A stretch of DNA of 64,000 bases from Tupaia tana. Taxonomy: Eukaryota > Chordata > Mammalia > Scandentia > Tupaiidae. The notes beneath the pieces are model-generated. The model did not search any database. It was not told where the DNA came from and was given only the letters and a program-made list of their open reading frames with translations. Every line of letters begins with the position of its first letter. Within the stretch, counting starts at the first letter, position 1. The stretch lies in assembly GCA_026018925.1 (NCBI GenBank), contig JAKSZU010000006.1:197643449-197707448 (forward strand), given 5' to 3'. Made by a program: the position numbers and the translations under genes. Positions 53,246-62,999 of the stretch are shown piece by piece.

Positions 53246-53309
53246 AAAAGTGAGCAAAAAATGAATGCTCAGTCTACTTATAGGAATCTTATTTCTGTTT
53301 GTTTTACTT

Positions 53310-53440
53310 TGCATATTATCTATCCCCTTCTAGAATGTAAGCTCTTTGACATAAAGGTTCTCACTTGACTAGTTCTCCACTGTTTATGCAGTGCTTCACT
53401 CACAGTAGGTGCTTGATAGATATTTGTGGAAGGAAGGGAA
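53310..53440 (+). repeat. L2 LINE 3' end
   Basis: TTCTAGAATGTAAGCTCTTTGACATAAAGG, ..CAGTGCTTCACTCACAGTAGGTGCTTGATAGATATTTGTGG: L2 3' UTR through to its terminus. Confidence 0.88.
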
Positions 53441-53592
53441 GGAGGAGAGGGAGAAAAGAACAGAAAGGAGGGAAGGATAGGGGGAGACAGTTAAGAAATT
53501 GGGAGTTAGGGAGGGGAAACAGGATGATAGAAAAAAAGAAGAAAAGAAAAAAGGAAGGAAAGAGGAAAAAAGGAAAGAAGGAAGAAGGTCTC
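53430..53592. repeat. Polypurine GGAA-rich tract
   Basis: ~160 bp of GGAA/GAAA purine sequence following the L2 end; compositionally generates the Lys-rich frame 53365-53601. Confidence 0.9.
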
Positions 53593-53627
53593 AAGTCTTG
53601 ATTTTCCAGTTCCTGGTTTCAGTCATA

Positions 53628-53834
53628 TATTTTTTTTTAAGTTACTATTTTTTTCATGAGCAAGAATGACAGTGAAAGATACCATCCCCAATAGGTCTCA
53701 ATGCTGCAACCCACCGTCATGAGCACATACGTGCTCAGACACTCAGAGAGGTCTCTAGACATGAACTTGGAACTTTCCCAATGAGGGTCAGCCTTGCAAT
53801 GTCACATCGTACCACTGCACTGGTGTCTAGCCCC
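53628..53834 (-). repeat. tRNA-derived SINE, family B
   Basis: Antisense: TTTTTTTTAAGTTACTATTTTTTTC, CATGAGCAAGAATGACAG, CAATAGGTCTCAATGCTGC, TGGAACTTTCCC, GGTGTCTAGCCCC. Confidence 0.87.
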
Positions 53835-53835
53835 A

Positions 53836-54770
53836 TCATTTGTGCTCTGTTACTAGTCTTCCAAAATCTTCCACAAAAACTCCTAATTTGTTTAACATAG
53901 ACCGAAGAGTTTTCTGTGACCTGCAACCAAACAATTCCTGATAACTACTGATTTCTTTTAATAGATTATTCATTTCCCCCCTTTATTTCATACTTTATTC
54001 TCAGTGAATTGCTTTACTTAATAATAATAAGAAAAAAAAAGCACCATCCTTCTAAAAATCCCCCCAAAACTGTTTTCCTTAACCATAAGCCATTAAGAAG
54101 TCTGGAATGGCTACCAAATAATTCAAATAAAAGGTCAATATTTCTGCTCCACAGTCTCCAATAAATATTAGTGACAATAGCGATAAACCTTCAGATCTTG
54201 ATTATGTATGGACAAATCATTTTTACAAAAATGTTTCAGTAGAAGATCTATAAGTACTTTTCAAAACAGCAATAAACCCTTGAAATAAAACCCAGATTTA
54301 TTTTTCCACTCAACCATGTAAAGCATGTATATTCCATGGCCTTTAGGTCATTCCCTTTCAGGAAATTTATGCTTTAAATAGTCATTGTCAAGGAAGAGCC
54401 ATTCTGGAAGGAAAAGAATGGTTAGGGTATTCATTCAAAGAGAACAATCTAAAACTCAAACTTTTTTTTTTTGTTTTGTTTTGCTTTGTTTTTAATGGGG
54501 AATGGCAGGAGCTGGGGTTTTTCCCTGAATTTCAGATAATAGATAATGATAGGAATGTTGATTCATTGCACACAATTTTGAGAAAAATTGAATACACTCA
54601 CCAGGACTCCCCAGGTCATGGAAACAGTCTTTGAACAAAGGATGAGATTGTCAATTATGAAAGGAGATGATGTTTTACTAAAGAAATGTGCCCCATATCA
54701 TTTCTCTCACCTTAGACCTAGTCTCTCCAACCCAAAAGAAAAAGTAAGTTTGGGATATTTTTTTGTCTTT
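53836..54770. other. Unique DNA
   Basis: No element or gene recognised in ~930 bp; T-rich GTTTTGTTTTGC stretch at 54462-54495. Confidence 0.35.
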
Positions 54771-54773
54771 GGG

Positions 54774-54998
54774 TTTTTTTTTTTTTTAAGTTTATTTATC
54801 TCTATATGAGAGAGAGAGACAAGCACCCTGACAAGGTTTCACCATGCTCCCCACAACCTTCCAGCCAGCCAGGATCTCGGCCATGCCTATGGTGTGTCCA
54901 CAAGTTCTGTTTGAATCGGGATCTAACCCTGAGTCTTTCCAACATGGCTCCAGTATTGCACAGCATTGCTCTATTGCATGAGCCACCATGGTGGGCCA
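54774..54998 (-). repeat. tRNA-derived SINE, family B
   Basis: Antisense: TTTTTTTAAGTTTATTTATC, ATATGAGAGAGAGAGAC, CTGACAAGGTTTCACCATGC, GAATCGGGATCTAACCC, CATGGTGGGCC. Confidence 0.87.
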
Positions 54999-55084
54999 TG
55001 AAAAGATGACTTTTAACAACTGAAAGAAAAATAGCTTTAGCACTGGATACTGTTTAAGATTATATTGGAGCAGGCCATAGTCCA

Positions 55085-55450
55085 TGCCATCAAGCCAAAG
55101 CAAAGCTATTATCTGACCTTCAGAAAACTCAAGAGAGAGAGAACAAACAACTTAGTTTCCCAAACAAGCCAGTTTCAATCACATATTAATCAAGTTTCCT
55201 CTGTTTTAATCCTTACACCAAAGAAGTAACATGAGGTAACCTGATGCTAACTGCTCAGTTATTCTCCTATTGTCTGTCTCTACTATCCCCACCTAACAAG
55301 GCATTTAACTTTAAAATGATTAATAAGCTTTTGTGCTTATTTATGTTTTTGTTATTCGTTCTCTGTCTATAAAGCCAATCTCTTCTTTTCAACTCCTAGG
55401 AATGGTTCTACTTTATGTAATAAAGTATTGCCAATTCTAGTATCAAACTT
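55085..55450 (+). mobile_element. Class I-like ERV LTR fossil, copy 1
   Basis: Shares with 58470-58880 the order TTTCCCAAAC, CCTCTG(T/C)TTTAATCCTTA, ..ACAAGG.., TTATGTAATAAAG/AATAAA near the end. A polyadenylation-bearing LTR is the likely identity. Old, non-coding, name uncertain. Confidence 0.5.
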
Positions 55451-55510
55451 AAGATAAACCTAAAATTTTGTCATTTTTTGTTTTAGAGGGGTGTTTATTT
55501 GTTTATTTGT

Positions 55511-56041
55511 TTTTTAAAATTTCCCATGGGGGGCAAGTACCAGCAGTTAGCGTAATGGCTATGTCACTGGACTCCCATGTAGTCGACCACGGTTCGAGTC
55601 CTGGACCCAGTGGCTTAAAACTCATGCCAGGCACATGTGCGTGTGTGCCCAGGATTCCGAGAGGAGAATGGAGGAGAAGGGATTGAAGAGTGGCCATCTC
55701 CCCGGGGGGTGATTTCTTGCTTTCTGTCTCTCTGTCTGTCTGCAGAGCACACACACCCTATAGCAAAAACCTCTCCAAAAAAAAAAAAAAAAAAAAATTC
55801 CCACAGGGTACACGCACTTGCCAGAGAGAGATAGAGAAACAGAGACAGAGGGAGAAAGCATCCCCAACAGGGAATGGTCATGCTGCAATTCCTTCTTCTC
55901 CACTTCTCCATCCTGTCAGGATTTGGGGCACACACATGTCTAGCCTGTTTCTCAGGCCACCAAGATCAGGATTCAATCGCACATTCAGTCATATGGGATC
56001 TATGGTTAGCTCCCTTAACCACCGGGCCACAGAGCTGGCCA
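55511..56041 (-). repeat. Old family A SINE interrupted by a younger one
   Basis: Its 3' end (TTTTTTAAAATTTCCCATGGG) lies at 55511-55535 and it resumes as ATTCCCACAGGGTACACGCACTTGCC at 55797, running to CACAGAGCTGGCC. Confidence 0.9.
55537..55796 (+). repeat. tRNA-derived SINE, family A, nested, fairly young
   Basis: TACCAGCAGTTAGCGTAATGG; box B GGTTCGAGTCC is canonical; ACCCTATAGCAAAAACC and A tail. Flanked by the worn duplication AAATTTCCCA / AAAATTCCCA. Opposite strand to its host. Confidence 0.94.
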
Positions 56042-56154
56042 AGTTTTGTTTTTCTGGCAGCAGCTGCTACACCCTCCTTTAGATAGACTATGCCTGTCAG
56101 GGACAAATGCTGTTTTTGTAAACAAGCATAGAAATTTCATTCGTCCCATGAAAA

Positions 56155-56250
56155 TGCATTGCCCTAACCCTGCTAGGAGTTGGTGTGCATGGCTGTAGCC
56201 TCTGCCTTCGTGGGGCTTACAATCTAATGGAGCTCTCAGGATAATGATGC
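56155..56250 (-). repeat. L2 LINE 3' fragment
   Basis: CCCTAACCCTGCTAGGAGTTGG, CTCTGCCTTCGTGGGGCTTACAATCTAATGGAGC: antisense L2. Confidence 0.65.
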
Positions 56251-56508
56251 AGAAAGTTGGAGTGTTTGGGCCCAATACCCGAAGTAGGAACAGCAGTAGA
56301 TCCAATTCTTTGCCTCATGCTCAAGAAGAATTACAGATGCGGACACAATGAGAGGACAGCAAAGCAGAGCTTAATGAAGAAGAGAATAGCTCCCAGGCAG
56401 GCAAGAAGGAGTCTTAGAAAATGAGTTGCCAAAGAGGAACTGAGGTGAATGGCTTTTATCTTGGTCAGGAGGGATTTTGTCCAGGCTTATTCTCAGAAGG
56501 GGCTTGTA

Positions 56509-56786
56509 GGGAACCAGCAGTTAGCGTAATAGCTGTGTTGCTGGACTCCCACATAGTCGACTGCGGTTCGCGTCCTGGACCCGGTGGCTTAAAACTCACG
56601 CCGGGCACGTGTGTGTGTGCGTGCCCAAGATCCCGAGAGGAGAATGGAGGAGAATGGATTGCGGCGTGACCATCCCCCTTGGGGGGTGATTTCTGGCTTT
56701 CTGTCTCTCTGTCTCTCTCTGTCTGTCTGGCGAGCACACACGCCCTATAGCAAAAAACCTCTCCAAAAAAAAAAAAAAAAAGAAGA
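56509..56786 (+). repeat. Young tRNA-derived SINE, family A
   Basis: GGGAACCAGCAGTTAGCGTAATAG, box B GGTTCGCGTCC, CpG-rich, A tail. Perfect 14-bp duplication AGAAGGGGCTTGTA (56495-56508; 56787-56800). Confidence 0.97.
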
Positions 56787-57102
56787 AGAAGGGGCTTGTA
56801 AATATGTTCTCGTGGTGGGGGGTACATGATAGATGGGTCTGGTTATTTTTCCTAATTTTGGAGTGGGTAAGAAGGCCATGAGACTCTCTTTGTCTGGAAA
56901 TTTTGTATCATAAAAACTATTATCTTCTTCTTGGAATGTGGAGGGACCTGGAAGAAACACTAATTACTATATTTGTTTTAGGTCATGTTGCCTGGGTTAA
57001 TCATTGAGTCACTGCTGCAAGCTGTTCTTGTGAGCAACTCAGTGAGAGTTGAGCTGCTGCTAAGCTGTTGTGTCTATCTTAAAGCTTAAAAGGGGGTGAG
57101 GA

Positions 57103-57366
57103 GGACCAGTGGATGCCACTATGGCTACGTTGCTGGACTCCCACATAGTCGACCGCGGTTAGAGTGCCAGACTTGGCAGCTTAAAACTCATGCCTGCTAT
57201 GTGTGAGTGGATGCCCAAAATCCCAAGAGAAGAATGGAGGAGAAGGGATTGTGGCATGTCCATCCCCAGTGGGGGGTGATTTCTTACTTTCTGTCTCTCT
57301 GGCAAGTGCACATGCCCTATAGCAAAACAAAACAAACAAACAAACAAAAAAAAAACAAAAAAAACT
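57103..57366 (+). repeat. tRNA-derived SINE, family A
   Basis: GGACCAGTGGATGCCACTATGG, GGTTAGAGTGCCAG, ..TGCCCTATAGCAAAACAAAAC with an A/C-rich tail. The TCTG tract is shortened. Confidence 0.92.
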
Positions 57367-57899
57367 TATTAAAGGGGAGTTCTTGAATGAGTAGTCCCTT
57401 ATACAGCAGAAACCTTAAGTTCTGTAAGGCTTTTTTTACAAAGAAGTATTGGTTATAGTCACAAAACTTTTATATTATTTAGTCTTGTGGTATGTTCACA
57501 ATTTTGGTTCCCTGGTGCCAGTAATTTCCTCTGGTACCATTCTCTGTGTATTTTAGGCTATATATTGAACTTATCTCAGTTTCCATCAAAACTATTGCCA
57601 TAGTTTCCAGGTGGGTTATCTGTAAGACCTAAATAGATTCCAGAGTTAAGAAATTAACAGGCCCTGGACTTTGACTCTAATTGTTCTTTTGTGTGCCCTG
57701 TGGGGGGTTCTGTAATGGTTTTGCCTGGAAGGGCAAGGGTTAGGGAAGAGAAGGACATAAGGTTTTTAAAGAGGAAGACTCAGCTGGCTGGCTTTAAGTA
57801 ATCTCCTTTTTGTCAGCCTTCCATCATGCCCAACTGCCTAGCCAGTCTCTGTCTTAATACCACTGCCCAAATATGAGCCTAGGCTATTTTTTTCATCAA

Positions 57900-58350
57900 G
57901 GGGGCAGCATTGTATAGACCCTGTAGTCAATTAAAGCGGATAGGTTCAATCCTAGCTTTACCATTTTTTTAAAGAATTATTTAACTCTAATCATTTATGT
58001 ATGTATTTATTTTTAATTTTGAGCAGAGAGGGACAGAGTGAGAGAAAATGAGAGAAAGAGAAAGGGAGGAAAGCAAGCCGCCAGGTCCAGGGCTTGAACC
58101 ATGGTCAGCCATGTGGGAGTCCAGTGCCCTTAACCACCACGCCACCTGCCCACCCTGATCCTAGCTTTACTGTTGATAGTATAATAGCTGTCTGAGCTCA
58201 GCTAGTTACTTACTCTTCTATGCCTCAGTTTTCTCTTCTATAAAACTGAGATAATGATAGGTTCTACCTAAAGGGTGGTTGGGAGAATTAAATGAGGTAA
58301 ACAGTACAAACTAGCTAGATTAGTGCCTGACATAAAGGAAGCAATTTATG
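57900..58350 (+). repeat. MIR SINE split by a family C SINE
   Basis: Left GGCAGCATTGTATAGACCC..GGTTCAATCCTAGCTTTAC; right ..TAGCTGTCTGAGCTCAGCTAG..CTATGCCTCAGTTTTCTCTTCTATAAAACTGAG..ATTAAATGAGG. Nearly full MIR, plus strand. Confidence 0.92.
57962..58157 (-). repeat. tRNA-derived SINE, family C
   Basis: Inserted in MIR with an exact 13-bp duplication ATCCTAGCTTTAC (57949-57961; 58158-58170). Antisense: long A/T-rich tail, GAGCAGAGAGGGACAG, AAGCAAGCCGCCAGGTCC, CCACCTGCCCACC. Confidence 0.96.
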
Positions 58351-58469
58351 AAAGAAATCAATATATATGTGAGAAATAAATAATATATGAGAGAAATAAA
58401 AATCAGAGGAGGTCATTGTTTGGATTAAACTCCAATGCTTATCCTCAACAGGCCAGATTAAAATGAAGT

Positions 58470-58880
58470 CACTCATGCTAAAGTTGCATGTCACAAAGTC
58501 AAAACCAATGTCCAATAAACATTGTGAGCAGAGGATGAGATACCAGCAAAATTTCCCAAACTGTTTCAACCAGCATGATGATGAAGTTACCTCTGCTTTA
58601 ATCCTTATCAACGAAAGTGACCTATTAACCAATCACTTATTGATCTATCATTCTGTCCACTCCTTACAAGGGGAGTAATTATGAAATGACCCACATGCTT
58701 TTAATCCTTTGTTTCTGCTCTCTTTACCCCTTCCCTAACAATAAAATCAACCTCCTTAATCAGCCTAATGGAGCCCTCCTTTTAATTGTATGAAATGAAG
58801 TGATCCCTGATTCTCAAATGCAAATAAAGCCGATTAAGATGTTTAAATTTGTGGTAATTTTTATTTTTTGATCAGAGTTC
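58470..58880 (+). mobile_element. Class I-like ERV LTR fossil, copy 2
   Basis: GATGAGATACCAGCAAAATTTCCC, ..CTCTGCTTTAATCCTTATCAACG, GTCCACTCCTTACAAGGGGAG, ..CAAATAAAGCCGATTAAG. Related to copy 1 at 55085. Old, non-coding, probably solo. Confidence 0.55.
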
Positions 58881-58884
58881 TTTG

Positions 58885-59410
58885 TTCTTATTATTATTCT
58901 AGCAAAACATGGTACTAGCTGAAAAAAAACCTGTATTTGAGACACGTAATCAATGAATGTTATATAACTAAACACCCCTGAACACAGTTTCTTGGTAGCC
59001 AGGGCCACTTTCCTCCAGAGAAGAATTAAGAGATTTCTTATCTAGAGAAACTGAATGGCTCCAGAGAAAAGTCCTCCAAAGAATGGCATTTGGAAGTTTC
59101 CTAGTATTTAAGTCAACTCCCTGCCAACCTTCCTAAAATAACTACCCTCAGAGACTAACCCTTCTCAGGTATGAAGCATTTCCATTCTTCATTCTAGCAG
59201 CTTATACTTAATTATGAATGAAAAGCTAAGGTTGACTTTTGACACCAAGAAAAATAATAGGTAGTTGTATCTCACTGGAAACAAAGAAAATATGAAAATA
59301 AAGAGAAACTCCTGAAAGATTGAGGAAACTATTACATTTATGAAATGAGATTAAAATACTATTTAAAAAAAGGAAACAAGAAAGGGGAATAAGAAAGAGG
59401 TCTTGGGAAA
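58885..59410. other. Unique DNA
   Basis: No feature recognised. Confidence 0.3.
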
Positions 59411-59425
59411 TTAAAAATAAAATTG

Positions 59426-59681
59426 CAGGACCAGCTCCTTTGTGCAGCAGAGAAGTTGGATCCCACATAGTGACCATGGGTTCAAATCCCCAGCTGGGTC
59501 ATTTTGAAACATGCTGGGCACGTGCCCATGAGTGCTCAAAATCCCACAGGCTGAAGAACTGGAAGAGGAGCTTGTCACATGACCAGACCCAGTGGAGGGT
59601 ACTTTGTTCTCTCTCACGCTCTCTCTCTCTCTCTCTCATCTGTATGTTCATGCTCTGCTATAAATAAAGAAAAGAAATTTA
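59426..59681 (+). repeat. tRNA-derived SINE, family B, complete
   Basis: CAGGACCAGCTCCTTTGTGCAG, GGTTCAAATCCCCAGCTGGG, GTCACATGACCAGACCC, (TC)n, TGCTCTGCTATAAATAAAG. Duplication AAAAATAAAATTG (59413-59425; 59682-59694). Confidence 0.96.
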
Positions 59682-59699
59682 AAAAATAAAATTGTTGTA

Positions 59700-60200
59700 A
59701 TTGAAAATTCAGCAATATAGTTAGAAGATAAAGTAAATAAAATAAAAATACATACAAATTGGTCAATCCTGCCCCACCCCCAACAGTAGCATTAAAAGCC
59801 TATCTTCCCTAACCCATTTTCCTTCCATGTCCCATGCCCTGGGCTACATTGGCGAGCTCTTGACACTAAAGCCATCTGTTATCTCAAAGACCTTGGCGCA
59901 TGATACTGGAAAATGTCCAATGAGTGAAAGAAAGAATGAATGATGGCCGAAAGGATCCCCAATGTCATGCCTTTGCCAGCCTCCTTGGCTCAGTTTCTGC
60001 TGCCCTTCCCCAGCCATACTCTTCCCCCTTCTCTGAAAATGAGACGCCTGGGGAAGTTTTCCTAAGTATACGAACAGTGGACGGAAATTAAGCAGATTAG
60101 TTATGTGTCCAGGCTCTGCTATGACGTTTCCAAAGAGGCAAGAGTTATGTCTATCAGAATAGCTATAGCCACTTCTCACTTACTGCTTAAAACTGCTCTG
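59700..60200. other. Unique DNA, donor of a short templated copy
   Basis: No repeat recognised; 59905-59966 recurs inside the SINE at 61735-62028. Confidence 0.5.
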
Positions 60201-60203
60201 ACT

Positions 60204-60492
60204 GGGACCAACAGATGGTATAATGTTTACATCACTGGACTTCCCACATAGTCGACTGTGGTTCAAATCCCGGACCCGGTGGCTTAAAACACACTGAGCA
60301 TGGGTATGTGCATGCCCAAAATCATTCTCCCAAAAGGAGAATGAAGGAGAAGGAACTACGGCATGACCATCCCCCCTGGGGGGTGATTTCTTGCTTTCTG
60401 TTTCTCTCTTGCTCTCCAGTGAGTGTATATGAGCCCTGTGGCAATAAACCTCTATTTAAAAAACAAACAAACAAAAAAAAAAAAAAAAAAAA
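60204..60492 (+). repeat. tRNA-derived SINE, family A
   Basis: GGGACCAACAGATGGTATAATG, GGTTCAAATCCCGGACCCGG, ..AGCCCTGTGGCAATAAACC with a long A/C tail. Confidence 0.94.
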
Positions 60493-60494
60493 AA

Positions 60495-61075
60495 ACCTGC
60501 TCAATTTACACAACCAGTTCTCCAGCATGGAGAATCCCCTTTCTCAGTCTTTGTCTTGCTTCTGCAGTCAGTTAGTATTCACTACATGAGGCATTTGCAA
60601 TCGTGTGAAACTGCCTACTTCATTTATAAATTTGTACTTTATTGTGCATCCACAGTATATTCATAATAAATAGAAATGATTATGCCAGGTTTATATTATT
60701 GTGTTGTGGGGTGTCTTACTGCTTTCTGGTGCTTATCTAATGCATGCTTTTTATATGGAAAGAATTACGTTATTCTAGTGTAGTATCATGTAATAGCTAT
60801 TGAAAAATACATACCCTATGACACAGTATAAGCTCTTTTAGCTCCACAAGTAACCAATTTGTTTAACATCTATTATAGTTGTAGGAATGGAACTCAGTCA
60901 TTGAGGAGTGCCTGTATTGGCTTGCTATCTTGCCACCACCAGTAAAAAGGAAAGTATCAGTTTATGCAAATGGTCTTTGTTGATGTCAGCCCAATAACAT
61001 GTGGCATGAAATAGTCATGATTAGTATTAAATTGATGGTAATAAACATACCTATCAACTGAAATACAAAATAAAT
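60495..61075. other. Unique AT-rich DNA
   Basis: No feature recognised. Confidence 0.3.
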
Positions 61076-61079
61076 GATA

Positions 61080-61400
61080 AAAGCAAATAATGTAAGAGAG
61101 ACGATAAAATACATAAAGGATCAATTCAGAATGTTAAACTTCTGATAGAAATTCCTGAGAGAAAACAAAAGGAAAAATATAATCAAATAAAGAACTCAAG
61201 AAATTTCCCCAGAGTTTGAAAAACATAACTCTTCAGATTGAGAAAATTTAGCACAGAATAAAAAGAAACCCATACCAAAAGATAGCATCAAAACACCAGC
61301 ACCACACATAAAAAGAAAGAATATAAAACCACACATCAAAACAAATGCAAGTAAACAAGAAACCTAAAAGGTAAAGTTTAAACTTGAAATCTTTTGGAAA
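61080..61400 (+). repeat. Probable ancient L1/HAL1 fragment
   Basis: AGAAATTTCCCCAGAGTTTGAAAAACATAACTC, CAGATTGAG.., AAACCCATACCAAAAGATAGCATC, AAACACCAG resembles the ORF1-side text of L1M/HAL1 (..CAGATTGAAAGGGCCCACC..). Confidence 0.5.
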
Positions 61401-61411
61401 AGACTAGAGGA

Positions 61412-61664
61412 GGGACCACCAAATGGTATGTATAATGGTGACATTGTTCGACTCTCACATAGTCAACCGTGGTTCAAGTTTTGGACTCAGCAACTTAAAA
61501 TTTATGCCGGGTGCATGTGTGTGCATGCCCAAGATATTGAGAGGGGAACGGAAGAGAAGGGATTGCAGTGTGGTCATCCCTTCAGGGGAATGATTTCTCA
61601 CTTCTGTTTCTCTGGAGAGCACACACACCCTCTAGCAAAATCTCTCTCTAAAAAAAAAAGAAAA
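61412..61664 (+). repeat. tRNA-derived SINE, family A
   Basis: GGGACCACCAAATGGTATG, GGTTCAAGTTTTGGACTC, GCCGGGTGCATGTG, ..ACACCCTCTAGCAAAATC, A tail. Confidence 0.93.
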
Positions 61665-61734
61665 GCATAGCGGATGACATCTTTATGTCCTTAGGATAGA
61701 TTAATTTTTAAATTTATTTAACTTCTGTTTTAAT

Positions 61735-62028
61735 TGTCAGAGGATCTGTGTGCTCACACTGAAAAATGTCCAGTGAGTGAAAGAAAGAATGAGTTATGGC
61801 CAAAAGGATCCCCAATGTCTCTCTCACCAGAGAGAGATAGGGAAACACACACAGAGAGAGAAAGCATCCTCAATGGGGCAAGGTCATGCCACAATCCCTT
61901 CTTCTCCATTTCTCCAACCGTTCAGGATTTGGGGCACAGACACATAGACAAGCCACCAGGCTGGGTCGGAACAGTGGTCAGTCAGGTGGGATCCAGCTCC
62001 CTTAACCATCGAACTAACAAGGCCAGCC
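61735..62028 (-). repeat. Family A SINE with a 62-bp foreign insert
   Basis: Antisense SINE (GTCAGAGGATCTGTGTGCTCAC.. to AAGGCCAGCCC). Between GCTCAC and the following CTCTCACCAGAGAGAG lies 61758-61819, near-identical to 59905-59966 from 1.85 kb upstream, same orientation. Confidence 0.93.
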
Positions 62029-62133
62029 CTAGAAAACTATTTTTTAAATAAGGCAACAAATGCACAACTTATAAAGAAAAAAGTGTGACATGGTTAACTA
62101 TATTAAGTTTGAAACATCTATGTCATCAGAGGA

Positions 62134-62216
62134 GACTTGATAGCAACAACATGATAATGGGAAAAAGGGGGCAGCTACAGTGAGAACAGCTCTAGTGAAT
62201 TAATCCAAGGACACCC
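62134..62216 (+). repeat. 83-bp inverted duplicate of 62916-62997
   Basis: GACTTGATAGCAACAAC.. to ..CCAAGGACACCC matches the reverse complement of 62916-62997 with about five changes. It abuts the truncated SINE at 62214, overlapping by a CCC microhomology. Confidence 0.95.
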
Positions 62217-62312
62217 CTCCTGGGGGATGATGTCTCGCTTTCTGTCTCTCAGGCTCTCTCTGTCTTTCTGGCGAGTGCAAGCGCCCTATAGCGAAAACCT
62301 CCCCAAAAATAA
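62214..62312 (+). repeat. Young family A SINE, 3' part only
   Basis: Begins in the CCCCTCCTGGGGG region, continues TGATGTCTCGCTTTCTGTC.. GCGAGTGCAAGCGCCCTATAGCGAAAACC, then (AAT)n. CpGs retained, so recent. 5' end is fused to the inverted duplicate instead of the SINE head. Confidence 0.93.
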
Positions 62313-62385
62313 TAATAATAACAATAAGTACACTAAGATGACTTTTATTCTCTCTAGTGAGGTACCTAACACATTAGATTAATAA

Positions 62386-62480
62386 TAGATTAGTAATCTA
62401 TTTAGGCTGAAACATTAGCTGGAACTCATGTGACTGGCCACCGTTCAAACCCAGTCTAGATTAGATTAGTAATCTATTTA
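62386..62480 (+). repeat. 57-bp tRNA-head-only insert in a perfect 19-bp duplication
   Basis: TAGATTAGTAATCTATTTA occurs at 62386-62404 and 62462-62480. Between them, GGCTGAAACATTAGCTGG.. CTGGCCACCGTTCAAACCC is a SINE tRNA-like head ending at box B, with no body or A tail. Confidence 0.85.
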
Positions 62481-62584
62481 TGTGATCAAATAACATTTTT
62501 GAAGGAACAAAAGAATAAATGTGAAAGTTAAGTAATAGTGAGAAATCTGCGTAGACTGGAGTAATCAAAACAGATAGGCGTCCC

Positions 62585-62720
62585 TGAGTGCTATTCAACT
62601 AGTTGAATGACCTGCGGAGATTTTTAAACCACAAATTGTTGAACTCCATCCCAGATCAATTTAATCAGAAGCTGATTTAATGGGAAATAAGCATTAGTAT
62701 TTTAGAAAATATGGTTGATT
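62585..62720 (+). mobile_element. MER5-like hAT-Charlie fragment
   Basis: GACCTGCGGAGATTTTTAAACCAC, GAACTCCATCCCAGATCAATTTAATCAGAA.., AAGCATTAGTATTTTAG recalls MER5A (..CAGATTCCTGGGCCCCACCCCAGACC..AATCAGAA). Non-autonomous, old. Confidence 0.5.
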
Positions 62721-62915
62721 GTGCACTATACACTACACTTTGAGTTAACTCCTTTCCTGTTCCTCGCAGTAATTATTCTAAAACTTGCTTCTCTCTTCAA
62801 GCCCCCAACTGTATTCCTGATCCCCCATTCTTGGTAGATGGCCGCTCTTCGTCTTCTCTCCTCTGCCTTACCTTTAACTGTCCTGTTCCCTGCTCTTTCT
62901 AACTTGGGAGAATAT

Positions 62916-62997
62916 GGGTGTCCTTGGATTAATTCACTAGAGGTGTTCTCACTGTAGCTGCCCCCTTTCCCCATTATCACGTTGTTGCTATCAAGTC
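62916..62997 (-). repeat. Source arm of the 83-bp inverted duplication
   Basis: Reverse complement of 62134-62216, ~700 bp away, embedded in ordinary unique DNA, so this is the likely donor. Confidence 0.95.
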
Positions 62998-62999
62998 AA

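Larger units (their letters stand above)
56255..57900 (-). mobile_element. Probable ERV/LTR fossil, with two SINE insertions
   Basis: Antisense reading suggests retroviral LTR text (AGAGGACAGCAAAGCAGAGCTTAATGAAG; AGCAACTCAGTGAGAGTTGAGCTGCTGC). It is cut by SINEs at 56509 and 57103. Family uncertain, limits approximate, no intact gene; it looks broken. Confidence 0.35.
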
